From Nakamurella endophytica (GTDB lineage Bacteria > Actinomycetota > Actinomycetes > Mycobacteriales > Nakamurellaceae): 64,000 nucleotides of DNA. The translations under genes were made by a program, and so were the position numbers. Shown piece after piece: positions 1-8,054 of this stretch. The stretch is from assembly GCF_014646215.1 (NCBI RefSeq), contig NZ_BMNA01000005.1, positions 42,080 to 106,079 on the forward strand. Direction: 5' to 3'. The notes under the pieces were generated by a model, which made no database searches, was not told where the DNA came from, and saw only the letters and a list, made by a program, of their open reading frames with translations. Positions within the stretch are counted from its first letter, which is position 1, and the number at the start of each line of letters is the position of its first letter.

Positions 1-353
1 GCCCGACCCTTCCGCTCGGTGAACTCCTCCTCGAGGTGGTCGGCGCGGTACCGCCGGTGGCAGTTCGTGCACTCGACCAGCGGATCCACGAATGCTGCGA
101 CGTGGCCGGAGGCGACCCACACCTGCCGCGGCAGGATCACCGAAGAGTCGAGCCCGACGACGTCCTCGCGCGAGCGGACAATCGAGTTCCACCACTGGCG
201 CTTGATGTTGTCCTTGAGCTCGACGCCCAGCGGGCCGTAGTCCCAGGCGGAGCGCGTGCCGCCGTAGATCTCGCCGCTCGGGTACACCAGGCCCCGGCGC
301 TTGGCCAGGGACACGACGGCGTCGATCCGGTCGGTGGCACGGGAGGCGGGCAC
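1..353 (-). CDS. glyQS: glycyl-tRNA synthetase, N-terminal part (cut by window edge)
   Basis: Class II glycine-tRNA ligase, which charges tRNA-Gly in the cytoplasm. Only the first ~117 codons are present; the rest lies left of base 1. The reading frame opens at a GTG (353) preceded by GAGGG about 8 nt upstream. The protein begins with an actinobacterial-type N-terminus ([20 protein letters not shown]), continues with the family hallmark [19 protein letters not shown] around residues 40-58, and then has [20 protein letters not shown]. It also shows [12 protein letters not shown], the first half of a zinc-type cysteine motif typical of the alpha2 GlyRS. A glycine tRNA (TCC) is encoded far away at 54.7 kb. 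Identification is strong from these motifs; the length cannot be judged. Confidence 0.93.
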   Translation of the reverse strand, partial: MPASRATDRIDAVVSLAKRRGLVYPSGEIYGGTRSAWDYGPLGVELKDNIKRQWWNSIVRSREDVVGLDSSVILPRQVWVASGHVAAFVDPLVECTNCHRRYRADHLEEEFTERKGR

Positions 354-524
354 GGCGGAGTCCCTCTGTCGGCGGCCGGGCGCGGCCCGGCGTGCTGGCG
401 GCCGGACGCGGGCGCGCGGGCCGGACGCGTCGGTGCGCCGTTTCGAGCCTAACGATCCGCAACGCCGCCGACGACCGCCCGGACCACCCACCCCGTCGGT
501 CGCGGGCCGGCGGCCCGACCGTGG

Positions 525-872
525 TCACCCACCGTCGGGATCGACGGTGGGCACATGTCGGTCGACGCTGCCGCCGTCGGCCGACAGCAGCACCTCGCTC
601 AGCCCGGTCCACGCCACGTCCGCGGTCGACAACCACGGCACGACCGACTCCCGCACGTGGAACGGGGACAGCGCCGCTCGGTAGTCGGCCGCCGTGCCGA
701 ACTCCGCCACCAGCACCCTCCGCCGGACGTCCTCGGTGGACCGTGCGTACCGCAACCACCGGCATTCCGGGGCGGCGGCGAGCAGCTCCGCCGGCGACGG
801 CACCTCCGGCTCGCCGGTACCTGCGGCCCCGTCGGGCCGGTCGTCCCGGAAGTGAGCGACGAGCAGGAACAT
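525..872 (-). CDS. small antibiotic-biosynthesis-monooxygenase-like protein
   Basis: A 115-residue protein starting MFLLVAHFRDD. Its compact alpha/beta pattern (FLLVAHF strand; helix PAELLAAAPECRWLRYARS; strand RRVLVAEF; helix TAADYRAALSPFHVRESVVPWL) is like the dimeric ABM/ferredoxin-like fold found in small monooxygenases and dehydratases, but no catalytic residue can be assigned. The start at 872 is chosen because a CAGGAT hexamer lies exactly 6 nt upstream (leaderless arrangement) and because the longer frame up to 941 is proline-rich and not protein-like. It is followed downstream by glyQS on the same strand, separated by about 170 bp. Function is unknown; fold assignment is an inference. 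Confidence 0.6.
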   Translation of the reverse strand: MFLLVAHFRDDRPDGAAGTGEPEVPSPAELLAAAPECRWLRYARSTEDVRRRVLVAEFGTAADYRAALSPFHVRESVVPWLSTADVAWTGLSEVLLSADGGSVDRHVPTVDPDGG

Positions 873-983
873 CGCACCATCCTGACCCGGCCGGCCCGCA
901 GACCCGGGGAGGCCCGGCGGGTGCCACGGGCTGAGCGGCACCTGACAGGTCCCGACGGGCGCCCGGTCGTGACGTCGCCGGCG

Positions 984-2936
984 TCATCCCGACCGCACCT
1001 GGTCGATGCGCCAGCCCGCTGCCGTGCGGACCAGCACCCACCGGCGGGCCGCGGCTCCCCGAGGTGGCGTGCTGGCCACCTGCCGCCCCGAGTCGTCGAG
1101 CACGCGGTAGGCGGGCAGCACGTCGACCACGGTCAGCTGGACCGTTCCGGACGCCGGGGACCTCACCACCGAGACGGTGCGGTGCGCCGCGCCGCTGACC
1201 CGCCATCCGCGGTGACGCAGCTCGCCGATGCGGGCGGCATCCTCTGCGCGGGCCGCCGCCGTCGAGGTGTACACCGAGTCCAGCACGTCGGCCCGCCGTT
1301 CGACGAAGGCCCGGGCCCGCCGTTGGTCCAGCTCCCGCACGAGGTCCAGCCACGCCGCGGGACGGTCGACCGCTCCGATCGACCCGCCGCCCGTGGCGCC
1401 GCTGCCCGTCGCCCGATCCGCCCCAGGCCGGGCCGGCGTGGACGTCGGTCCGGCCGGGCGCCCGCCGGCGCCCGAGGCTGGTGGTGGCGAAGCACCGAGG
1501 TCGCCCGACAGGGCCGACGGACCTCCCGACGTGGTCCCGGTGCTGGACCCGACGGCCGCGGGCGCGGGCGACGGCCTGTGTCGTGCCGGTGGCGCCGGTG
1601 GCGCGGCTCTGCCGGACGTCCGCCGCGCCGCCGTCGTGCGTCGGGCTGCCGCCGACGACGACCCGGGTGCCGTACCTGGCGGCGCCGCCGAGCCGGATCC
1701 GACCATGCCGGTCGGTCTGGCCCGGGCGGGCGACGTCGTCGTGGCGATCGGCCCCGCGGTGCCGGACGCGCTGGGCGGTGGCACCGCGGCGGCTGCGCGG
1801 CCGCGGTCGTCCCACCGCGCCCAGGACAGCCCCACCTGCACCGCGACGACCACGAGTACGGCCGCGGCGACGCACACCGCCGCGGCGCGCCGCCAGGTCG
1901 TGGCGGGGCTGCCGTCGTCGCTCCGGCTGCGGTCCGCATCCGGCCTGCGGTGCCGGGGGCCTGTCGACCCGCCCGCGAACGGTCGCGCCGGCCGCCGGGC
2001 GGCTGTGCGTCGGTCCTGCGCGGATCCGGTGCCCGACCGCGCCGCTCGGCCCGCCGTCGATCGGCGCCCGGACCTCTCCCGCGATCCGGGTCCCGACGCG
2101 GAGACCGATCCGCCCGGGCCTGATCCTTCCGGGGCCGCGGCGTCGTCGAAGCGGACGGGCACCGGTCGTCCGGCCGACCGCAACTGCAGGGCGACGGTGG
2201 CAGCGCCCGGCCGGTGACCCGGATCGGCGTCGAGCATGGCGCGGATCAGCCGGCCCACCGGCGTCGCGCCCGGGCCGTCACCGGGGTCCGGCCACTGCCC
2301 GACCGTCGCCTGGACGACGACGTCCTCCAGGTCCAGGGCCGACGCCCACGCCGGCGCTCCGGTCAGGCAGGCGAGGGCCAGGGACCCGAGACCGAACACG
2401 TCGGACGCCGCGGTGACCGGGCCACCCCTGGCCACCTCGGGCGCCACGTCGGCCGGGGTCCGCCGCCCGCGTCCGGACACTTCCTCCGCGGCCTGCACCG
2501 CGCCCAGGCCGTCGAGCCGGGGCCTGCCGTCCGGGTCGAACAGGACGTCCGCCGCCGTCAGGTCGCCGTGCAGCACTCCCCGTTCGTGCGCGACGGACAG
2601 CGCCTCGGCCACCGGCCGCAGCACCGTGACGACCTCGCCCGCGGTGAGCCGTGTCCGCCGGTGCAGCAGCGCGGCCAGCGTCCCGGCTGCGGGGTCGTCG
2701 GTCACCAGGGCGGCGAGCTCCCCGTCGACCACGACCTCGCGGACGGGCAGGACGTGCGGGTGGTCGACGGCGCCGGCGAGCTCGGCCCGGCGGCGCAGCA
2801 CCGCGACGTCGTCGTCGCTCGTGACGGTCAGCCGGACCGGCTGTCCGTCGGCGACCCGGACACCGCGCACCGTGCACCCGACAGGGTCGACGCCGACGTC
2901 CTCGACGAGGCGGTAGCCGGCCAGCTGTGCATCCAC
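984..2936 (-). CDS. membrane-anchored Ser/Thr pseudokinase-like protein
   Basis: About 650 residues. Residues ~8-255 follow an Hanks-type kinase fold: HVLPVREVVV, catalytic-loop equivalent LHGDLTAADVLFD (H123, D125), DFG equivalent LDGLG (D142), VAPEVARGG (APE) and ASDVFGLG. Key residues are missing: there is no GxGxxG loop, no VAIK lysine (VRLTV instead), the loop Lys and Asn are replaced by Thr and Asp, and DFG is DGL. A disordered Arg/Ser/Gly linker (~270-350) is followed by one membrane span (~351-370) and an external Pro/Thr/Ala-rich region ending in a small folded domain (~WLDLVRELDQRRARAFVERR to the end). Likely a non-catalytic sensor or scaffold. The start is GTG 2936, with TAGCGT exactly 7 nt upstream; the frame extends to 3125 but would cross lipB's promoter. 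Confidence 0.75.
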   Translation of the reverse strand: MDAQLAGYRLVEDVGVDPVGCTVRGVRVADGQPVRLTVTSDDDVAVLRRRAELAGAVDHPHVLPVREVVVDGELAALVTDDPAAGTLAALLHRRTRLTAGEVVTVLRPVAEALSVAHERGVLHGDLTAADVLFDPDGRPRLDGLGAVQAAEEVSGRGRRTPADVAPEVARGGPVTAASDVFGLGSLALACLTGAPAWASALDLEDVVVQATVGQWPDPGDGPGATPVGRLIRAMLDADPGHRPGAATVALQLRSAGRPVPVRFDDAAAPEGSGPGGSVSASGPGSRERSGRRSTAGRAARSGTGSAQDRRTAARRPARPFAGGSTGPRHRRPDADRSRSDDGSPATTWRRAAAVCVAAAVLVVVAVQVGLSWARWDDRGRAAAAVPPPSASGTAGPIATTTSPARARPTGMVGSGSAAPPGTAPGSSSAAARRTTAARRTSGRAAPPAPPARHRPSPAPAAVGSSTGTTSGGPSALSGDLGASPPPASGAGGRPAGPTSTPARPGADRATGSGATGGGSIGAVDRPAAWLDLVRELDQRRARAFVERRADVLDSVYTSTAAARAEDAARIGELRHRGWRVSGAAHRTVSVVRSPASGTVQLTVVDVLPAYRVLDDSGRQVASTPPRGAAARRWVLVRTAAGWRIDQVRSG

Positions 2937-2943
2937 GGACCGG

Positions 2944-2949
2944 ACGCTA
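2944..2949 (-). promoter_or_regulatory. -10 element of leaderless pseudokinase gene
   Basis: TAGCGT on the minus strand, followed by 7 nt and then the GTG at 2936. The spacing puts transcription initiation at or next to the start codon. It mirrors the lipB arrangement on the opposite strand 142 bp away, so the two divergent genes share a 167-bp promoter region. Confidence 0.6.
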
Positions 2950-3090
2950 GGGATTCGCGGCGCGACCGCGTCGGCGTTGTCCACAGCCCCCCGGGGGGCC
3001 GACGGGAAGGGGCGCCCAGGCTGCGTCGTCCACCCGCCCCGACCGCGCCGCGAGGCGCAACGACGCCGATCCGCTGTCGGCGCTGCGGCG

Positions 3091-3096
3091 TACCGT
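3091..3096 (+). promoter_or_regulatory. -10 element of leaderless lipB
   Basis: TACCGT followed by 7 nt and the GTG at 3104. An in-frame GTG at 3095 overlaps this hexamer and therefore cannot be the start if the hexamer is the -10 box. No Shine-Dalgarno sequence is seen upstream. Confidence 0.6.
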
Positions 3097-3103
3097 GTCG
3101 CTC

Positions 3104-3832
3104 GTGCGAGACGGGACACACCCACTGCGGGTGATCGAGGTCGGCGAGGTCGACTACGTCGCTGCCTGGGACCGGCAACGCCGGCTCGCGGAGGGCCGGG
3201 TGGCCGGCTCCGAACCGGACACCGTCCTGTTCCTGACGCATCCCGCCGTCTACACCGCGGGCCGCCGCACGCAACCCGAGGACCGCCCGGTGGACGGGAC
3301 GCCCGTCGTGGACGTGGACCGCGGCGGTCGCATCACCTGGCACGGGCCCGGCCAGCTGGTCGGCTATCCCGTCGTGGCGCTGCGCGAACCGGTGGACGTC
3401 GTCGGCTACGTCCGGATGCTCGAGCAGGCCTTAATGGGCGCCTGCGCGGAGCTCGGCCTGCCCGCCGCGGGCCGGGTGCCCGGGCGCAGCGGCGTCTGGC
3501 TGCCCGCCTCGGACGGCCGACCGGAGCGCAAGGTGGCCGCGATCGGCGTCCGCATCGCGCGCGGCGTGACGACCCACGGATTCGCCCTGAACTGCGACGC
3601 CGACCTCGGTGCCTTCGACAGGATCGTCCCGTGCGGCATCCGGGACGCCGGCGTCACCTCGCTCTCGGCGGAACTGGGCCGCACCGTGACGGTGACCGAC
3701 GCGCTGCCCGTGGTGATCGAGTGGATCACCCGCGGTCTGGATGGAAAGCTGTCTGTCGACAGCAGCGTCCTCGACCGCCAGGCCCCGGCGCCCGGCGTCT
3801 CGTGGCGCCTCGACCCGGCCCTGACGCGATGA
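3104..3832 (+). CDS. lipB: octanoyltransferase LipB
   Basis: Transfers octanoyl from acyl-carrier protein to the lipoyl-domain lysine of E2 and GcvH, the first step of lipoate synthesis. The 242-residue protein carries the family blocks in order: [11 protein letters not shown] (~45-54), [17 protein letters not shown] (~74-90), [10 protein letters not shown] with the catalytic Lys143, THGFALNCD (~157-165) and [13 protein letters not shown] with the catalytic Cys177. The GTG at 3104 is preferred over GTG 3095 because of the TACCGT box 7 nt upstream. Leu110 is encoded by TTA (3431-3433), very rare in DNA of this composition. The stop TGA overlaps an in-frame ATG (ATGA, 3829) of the next gene's frame. 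lipA lies downstream with one gene between. Confidence 0.95.
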   Translation: MRDGTHPLRVIEVGEVDYVAAWDRQRRLAEGRVAGSEPDTVLFLTHPAVYTAGRRTQPEDRPVDGTPVVDVDRGGRITWHGPGQLVGYPVVALREPVDVVGYVRMLEQALMGACAELGLPAAGRVPGRSGVWLPASDGRPERKVAAIGVRIARGVTTHGFALNCDADLGAFDRIVPCGIRDAGVTSLSAELGRTVTVTDALPVVIEWITRGLDGKLSVDSSVLDRQAPAPGVSWRLDPALTR

Positions 3833-3996
3833 CGGCGGACCGGCCCGACACCGACGGGGGTTGCGCGATGCACGACCGGACCAGCGTGGACGATCCCGCC
3901 CGGGACGACCGGCCAGAAGCGCGGACCTCACGAACCGCGGACGACCCCACCGCCGCCAGCGCGGCGCCTACGACCCCGACGACAAGGAGCACCCCC

Positions 3997-5103
3997 ATGA
4001 GCAAGTCCACCTCTCTGACCACCACCGCGCAGGAGGCCGCGGTGAAGGTCGGTGACGTGGCCGAGAAGGTCCTGGACCAGGCTCACGAGGTGGCCGGCAA
4101 GGTGGCGCACGTGGCGTCGGACGCCGCCAAGGAGCTCGCCGGGCGGGCGACCGAGGTGTCCGAGAAGGTGGCCGGCGGCCTCGCCGTGACCGCCGACAAG
4201 GCCACCCGCCGAGGTCGCAAGGCGGCCCAGCGTGCCGCCCGGCGCGGCCGGGCCGTCGCCGCCAAGGGTCAGGCGCAGGCACAGACCGCGTTGGACACCG
4301 CCGCCACCGCGACGAAGGGCCGGGCCGCCAAGGCCGCCGCCGTGCTGGCCGCCAAGGCCGCCGCCGCAGCTCGCGAGGCGGACAAGAAGACCGCCAAGAT
4401 CGCCGCCCAGGCCGAGAAGAACGCGCGCAAGGCGGACAAGGCCGGCCGCAAGGGCCACCCGATCCTGCGTCTGGTCCTCCTGGCCGCCCTCGCCGCTGCC
4501 GTCGCCGGAGCGGTGAAGGCACTGCGCAAGCCGTCGCTGCCCGCGCCCGAATCCCGCCCGGCGCCCACCACGCCGCCGCCCACGGCCGGCAAGCCGGCGG
4601 GCGGGGACCTCAAGGACAGGGTCGCCGACGCGGCGGACGCCGCCAAGGAGAAGCTGGCCGACGTCTCCGGCAAGGTGGCCGAGGCCGTGAAGGACGCCGC
4701 CGGAACCGCCAAGGAGGCGGTGGACAACGCCCGTGAGACGGTCGCCTCGGCCGGCGACAAGGCAGCCGTCGCGGCCGCCCGTGGTGTCGACACCGCCGCG
4801 GACAAGGCCAAGGACACCGCCGGTTCCGCCGCCGACAAGGCCAAGGACACCGCCGGTTCCGCCGCCGACAAGGCCAAGGACGCAGCGGGCACGGCGACGG
4901 ATGCCGCCGCCAAGGGCGCCGCCACCACGTCCGGTGGCACCCCGGGACAGGCCGGCAAGGAGTCCGCCCCGGGCACCGCAGCGTCCGGCACCACGACGTC
5001 CGGAACCGCAGCCGGTGCGAGCCGCACCCCGACCCCCGGCTCCGGCACGACCGGCAGCACCGGCACCACCGGAACGACCGGCACCTCCGGCGGCAAGGCG
5101 TGA
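3997..5103 (+). CDS. LEA/histone-H1-like Ala-Lys-rich protein with a membrane span
   Basis: A 368-residue protein of low complexity. Residues 10-60 are Ala/Lys/Val amphipathic ([20 protein letters not shown]); 70-152 are strongly basic, rich in RR, KAA and AAK like the H1-type tails of actinobacterial DNA-binding proteins; 154-175 form one hydrophobic span ([18 protein letters not shown]); after a Pro-rich hinge, 205-305 are LEA-type 11-mers ([11 protein letters not shown] repeated); and the tail is Thr/Gly/Ser. The start is ATG 3997, preceded by AAGGAG at a 7-nt gap; an alternative ATG at 3829 overlapping the lipB stop would add 56 polar residues. It sits between lipB and lipA, and its stop lies 2 nt before the lipA ATG, so it is cotranscribed. 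Function is not known; desiccation, membrane or nucleoid protection is speculative. Confidence 0.8.
   Translation: MSKSTSLTTTAQEAAVKVGDVAEKVLDQAHEVAGKVAHVASDAAKELAGRATEVSEKVAGGLAVTADKATRRGRKAAQRAARRGRAVAAKGQAQAQTALDTAATATKGRAAKAAAVLAAKAAAAAREADKKTAKIAAQAEKNARKADKAGRKGHPILRLVLLAALAAAVAGAVKALRKPSLPAPESRPAPTTPPPTAGKPAGGDLKDRVADAADAAKEKLADVSGKVAEAVKDAAGTAKEAVDNARETVASAGDKAAVAAARGVDTAADKAKDTAGSAADKAKDTAGSAADKAKDAAGTATDAAAKGAATTSGGTPGQAGKESAPGTAASGTTTSGTAAGASRTPTPGSGTTGSTGTTGTTGTSGGKA
4801..4890 (+). repeat. 33-bp tandem repeat coding LEA 11-mers
   Basis: Two identical 33-bp copies (4801-4833 and 4834-4866) and a third diverged partial copy encode [22 protein letters not shown] and DKAKDAAG. Eleven residues is the period of LEA group 3 amphipathic helices. 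The identical nucleotide copies point to a recent duplication. Confidence 0.85.
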
Positions 5104-5105
5104 CC

Positions 5106-6068
5106 ATGGCACCGGAGGGCCGCAAGCTGCTCCGCCTGGAGGTCCGCAACGCCGCCACGCCCATCGAGCGCAAGCCCGATTGGATCAAGACACGGCTGCG
5201 GACGGGTCCGGAGTACACGGCGCTGCAGTCGCTGGTCACCCGCGAGGGACTGCACACGGTGTGCCAGGAGGCCGGCTGCCCCAACATCTACGAGTGCTGG
5301 GAGGACCGCGAGGCCACCTTCCTCATCGGCGGCGACCAGTGCACCCGCCGGTGCGACTTCTGCCTGATCGACACCGGCAAGCCCGGTGAGCTGGACCGGG
5401 ACGAACCGCGCCGGGTGGCGGAGTCGATCCGCACGATGAACCTCCGGTACGCCACCATCACCGGCGTCACCCGCGACGACCTGCCCGACGAAGGCGCCTG
5501 GCTCTACGCGGAGACCGTCCGCAAGGTGCACGAGCTGGCGCCGGACACCGGCGTCGAGATCCTGACACCGGACTTCTCCGGGCGACCGGAACTGCTGCAG
5601 CAGGTCTTCGACGCCGCTCCCGAGGTCTTCGCGCACAACCTGGAGACCGTCCCGCGCATCTTCCGCCGGATCCGTCCGGCCTTCCGCTACGAGCGGTCGT
5701 TGGACGTGCTGACGCAGGGACGCCGGGCGGGCATGGTCACCAAGTCGAACCTGATCCTCGGCATGGGCGAGACCCGGGAGGAGATCTCCCAGGCGCTGCG
5801 GGACATGCACGAGGCCGGCTGCGACCTGGTCACGATCACGCAGTACCTGCGACCGACCCCGCGACACCACCCCGTCGAGCGGTGGGTCAAGCCGGCGGAG
5901 TTCGTCGAGTTGCGCCAGGAGGCCGAGGAGATCGGCTTCGCCGGTGTCATGTCCGGGCCGCTGGTCCGCTCCTCCTACCGCGCCGGCACCCTGTACCGGC
6001 AGGCGCTGGAGGCACGGGGACTCACCCCCGCGACAGGCACACCGGCGGAGACGGCACTCACCGCCTGA
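5106..6068 (+). CDS. lipA: lipoyl synthase LipA
   Basis: Radical-SAM enzyme that inserts two sulfurs into the octanoyl group attached by LipB. The 320-residue protein has the auxiliary cluster cysteines in [12 protein letters not shown], the radical-SAM motif CTRRCDFC, the block [32 protein letters not shown], and the C-terminal serine ligand block [14 protein letters not shown] 5106 is preferred over the GTG at 5100 because AAGG at 5095-5098 is correctly spaced for it. It is 2 nt downstream of the LEA-like gene, so translation is probably coupled. A strong hairpin terminator follows. Confidence 0.96.
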   Translation: MAPEGRKLLRLEVRNAATPIERKPDWIKTRLRTGPEYTALQSLVTREGLHTVCQEAGCPNIYECWEDREATFLIGGDQCTRRCDFCLIDTGKPGELDRDEPRRVAESIRTMNLRYATITGVTRDDLPDEGAWLYAETVRKVHELAPDTGVEILTPDFSGRPELLQQVFDAAPEVFAHNLETVPRIFRRIRPAFRYERSLDVLTQGRRAGMVTKSNLILGMGETREEISQALRDMHEAGCDLVTITQYLRPTPRHHPVERWVKPAEFVELRQEAEEIGFAGVMSGPLVRSSYRAGTLYRQALEARGLTPATGTPAETALTA

Positions 6069-6119
6069 CACCGGACCGCGACCCGTCGGCTTCCGCGAGG
6101 ACGACGGAGCTCCGACGAC

Positions 6120-6158
6120 GACGCCCGCGGCCGGGACCTGGTCCCGGCCGCGGGCGTC
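6120..6158 (+). terminator. 17-bp hairpin after lipA
   Basis: Perfect inverted repeat: a 17-bp GC-rich stem (6120-6136 with 6142-6158) and a 5-nt loop (CCTGG), 51 nt after the lipA stop. There is no U-tract, as is usual for actinobacterial terminators. Confidence 0.8.
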
Positions 6159-6265
6159 GCGTGCATACGCGGCACATCCGCTCGAGGCGGTACCGACCTG
6201 CGGGACGGCTTCCGGGCGACGGCAGCGCAGGCGTCGTATCGGCGCCGGTGGCGCACCCCGGGCCG

Positions 6266-6271
6266 TAAACT
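6266..6271 (+). promoter_or_regulatory. -10 element of leaderless DUF4191 gene
   Basis: TAAACT followed by 6 nt (GGGGGT) and the ATG at 6278. Combined with the lipA terminator upstream, it indicates a separate transcript for the DUF4191 gene. Confidence 0.6.
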
Positions 6272-6277
6272 GGGGGT

Positions 6278-7042
6278 ATGGCCAAGAGCACGTCGTCGGG
6301 ATCCTCCCCGCTCTCGAAGGAGGGGAAGAAGGCGGCGAAGGTGGCGTCGCGGGCCGCCAAGAAGGAGCGCCGCAGCCAGATCTGGCAGGCGTTCCAGATG
6401 CAGCGCCGCGAGGACAAGAAGCTCGTCCCGATCCTGGTCGGCGTCCTCGTCGTCGTCACCGCGGTCATCGTCAGCATCGCCCTGCTGCTGGGGATCTTCT
6501 GGTGGCTCGGGCTGATCTTCGGCCTGATCATGGGCGCGATGGTGGCGTTGATCGTGTTCGCCCGGCGGGTGCAGTCAAACGTCTACCGGCAGGCCGACGG
6601 GACGCCCGGCGCGGCCGCCTGGTCCCTGCAGAACAACCTCCGCGGCCGATGGCGCATCACCCCGGCCGTGGCCGGGACCTCGCACCTGGACGCCGTGCAC
6701 CGCGTCGTCGGCCGGCCCGGGATCATCCTCGTCGGCGAGGGCGCCCCGCACCGGGTCAAGCCGTTGCTCGCGCAGGAGAAGAAGCGCATCTCCCGGGTCG
6801 TGGGCGACACCCCGATCTACGACATCATCGTCGGCAACGAGGACGGCCAGACGCCCCTCAAGAAGCTGAACCCGTCGCTGCTGAAGCTGCCGCGGAACAT
6901 CTCCCCGACCGAGGTCACCGATCTGGACAACCGCCTGTCCGCGCTGTCGGCCAAGGCCGGCCCGGCCGCCGGGATGCCCAAGGGCCCGATGCCGGCCGGG
7001 GCCCGGATGCGGAACGTGCAGCGCACCGCCCGGCGTCGCTGA
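6278..7042 (+). CDS. DUF4191 membrane protein
   Basis: A 254-residue protein of the actinobacterial DUF4191 family, always found near lipA/glnA (Rv2219 in Mycobacterium tuberculosis has this position). A basic N-terminus (KKAAKVASRAAKKERRSQIWQAFQ) precedes two close membrane spans (~48-72 LVPILVGVLVVVTAVIVSIALL and ~73-95 GIFWWLGLIFGLIMGAMVALIVF), then a cytoplasmic domain with GAAAWSLQNNLRGRW, a conserved block GRPGIILVGEGAPHRVKPLLAQEKKR, DTPIYDIIVGNE and a Lys/Pro-rich end. The role is unknown in the family. The start ATG is set by the leaderless promoter. The gene faces the RDD gene convergently across a 332-bp spacer with a minisatellite. Confidence 0.85.
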   Translation: MAKSTSSGSSPLSKEGKKAAKVASRAAKKERRSQIWQAFQMQRREDKKLVPILVGVLVVVTAVIVSIALLLGIFWWLGLIFGLIMGAMVALIVFARRVQSNVYRQADGTPGAAAWSLQNNLRGRWRITPAVAGTSHLDAVHRVVGRPGIILVGEGAPHRVKPLLAQEKKRISRVVGDTPIYDIIVGNEDGQTPLKKLNPSLLKLPRNISPTEVTDLDNRLSALSAKAGPAAGMPKGPMPAGARMRNVQRTARRR

Positions 7043-7374
7043 GGCCGGACGGCCGCACCGCTCGCTGCGGATGGACCCTGTCGGTTCGAGCACCGTCCCG
7101 CCGTCCGGCCGTCACTCGCCCCCACACGCACGGCACGTCCCGGTCGCGGCAACGGCGCAACGGCGGTCACGCTGGATCCGGCTCCCTGCTACATGCCAGA
7201 CGCCGACGGCGCGGCACCCCTCCGGCGGCGCACCAGCCCTCCGGCGGCGCACCAGGCCTCCGGCAACGCACCAGGCCTCCGGCAACGCACCAGGCCTTGG
7301 GCAACGCACCAGGCCTTGGGCGGCGCCTGAACACCCCGCGCTCGCCGGTCCGGCGGCGATCCCGCGCCGACCGC
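7043..7374. other. 332-bp convergent spacer with minisatellite
   Basis: No credible gene. Just after the DUF4191 stop, an 11-bp GC stem (7043-7053 with 7100-7110) encloses a long loop and could form part of a terminator. The right half holds the 19-bp tandem repeat described separately. I see no promoter. Confidence 0.6.
7224..7326. repeat. 19-bp tandem repeat, 5.4 copies
   Basis: Unit ggcaacgcaccaggcctcc. Five head-to-tail copies start at 7224, 7243, 7262, 7281 and 7300, with a partial sixth from 7319. Copies vary at two places (ggcggc/ggcaac and ctcc/cttg), in a graded order along the array, as expected from stepwise slippage. The 19-nt unit is not a multiple of 3, so it is non-coding. Confidence 0.9.
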
Positions 7375-7779
7375 CTACCGGCTGCGGACGACCACCGTCC
7401 GGCACAGCCGGTCGTGCAGCCCACGACCGTCCTGATCGGTGAGCAGCGGCGGCACCACGACGAACACCAGCGCCGTCCGCGGCACTGCCCACAGCCCGAC
7501 GAGCGCGGCCCCACCCACCGGTGCCACCCGGATGCCGAGTGCAACCTGACCGGGGCTCGACCCGAACAGGCCGACCGACACGACCGTCAGCACCGCCCAG
7601 ACCAGCAGGCTCCAGTTCTGCGGCAGGGCAGGGCGGGTGAACGCCAGTGCCACGAGGAACGAGACGGCCAGGTCGAGAGCGAACGCCCCCACCCGCACGC
7701 CCATCGGCGCCACCGCGCCGACCCCCTCGCGAGGCAGCCCGAAACGCCTGCCGGGGTAGGTCTCGTCCGCCGCGGTCAC
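7375..7779 (-). CDS. RDD-family membrane protein
   Basis: A 134-residue protein of the RDD family (Rv2219A position, between DUF4191 and glnA). It has hydrophobic segments around 31-50 (VGAFALDLAVSFLVALAF), 60-76 (LLVWAVLTVVSVGLFG) and 95-112 (LWAVPRTALVFVVVPPLL), with the family's SSPGQVALGIRVAP block and the final DQDGRGLHDRLCRTVVV motif. The start GTG 7779 (VTAADETYPG) is set by TACCCT 7 nt upstream; the frame continues further 5' without protein character. Function is unknown; RDD proteins are small integral membrane proteins, some implicated in ion exchange. Divergent from glnA. Confidence 0.82.
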   Translation of the reverse strand: MTAADETYPGRRFGLPREGVGAVAPMGVRVGAFALDLAVSFLVALAFTRPALPQNWSLLVWAVLTVVSVGLFGSSPGQVALGIRVAPVGGAALVGLWAVPRTALVFVVVPPLLTDQDGRGLHDRLCRTVVVRSR

Positions 7780-7786
7780 GCTGCCC

Positions 7787-7792
7787 AGGGTA
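7787..7792 (-). promoter_or_regulatory. -10 element of leaderless RDD gene
   Basis: TACCCT on the minus strand, 7 nt before GTG 7779. The GlnR boxes of the divergent glnA promoter begin 44 bp further upstream. Confidence 0.55.
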
Positions 7793-7835
7793 GGTGCCGC
7801 CCGACCCGGGCCGGCGCGTCGCCGAATCGACCGCG

Positions 7836-7889
7836 TTAACGGTCGCGAAACGTCGCGGAGACCCTCGGGCAACACCTCGTTCCTAGCGT
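7836..7889 (+). promoter_or_regulatory. glnA promoter with four GlnR-type boxes
   Basis: Four 5-bp boxes with exact 6-bp spacing, an 11-bp period: TTAAC (7836-7840), GAAAC (7847-7851), GAGAC (7858-7862) and GCAAC (7869-7873). This matches the known actinobacterial GlnR pattern gTnAC-n6-GaAAC-n6-GtnAC-n6-GAAAC. A -10 hexamer TAGCGT lies at 7884-7889, so the boxes cover about -25 to -60, typical for activation by GlnR under nitrogen limitation. The leader to the glnA start is about 160 nt with no evident riboswitch. Confidence 0.85.
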
Positions 7890-8054
7890 GAGCCCGGCGC
7901 CGGATGCCTCCGCGAGCGGACCCGGAAGTGTGCGCGCCGACCGGATCCCCCGCCGGAGGCGCCGTCACCCGAGGCGACGAGTCCAGCAGGTCCGCCCGCC
8001 GTCCTGCCGCCCGCCGGCAGGGCGATCGTCACGTCGACACGAAGGAGTGTGTGA

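Noticed and set aside
984..3134. Several long antisense open frames opposite the pseudokinase gene
   Set aside because: They are Arg/Pro-rich shadow frames common in 75% GC DNA, without domains, starts or ribosome sites. The minus-strand frame has kinase subdomains in order.
3829..3996. ATGA overlap at the lipB stop as start of the LEA-like gene
   Set aside because: It is in frame, but the added 56 residues are polar and no ribosome site precedes it, whereas ATG 3997 follows AAGGAG at ideal spacing. Kept as an alternative only.
7890..8054. Small upstream ORF or riboswitch in the glnA leader
   Set aside because: An open frame exists but runs into glnA out of frame and lacks a ribosome site. 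A 7-bp CCTGCCG/CGGCAGG hairpin near 8005 is too weak to call a regulatory RNA.
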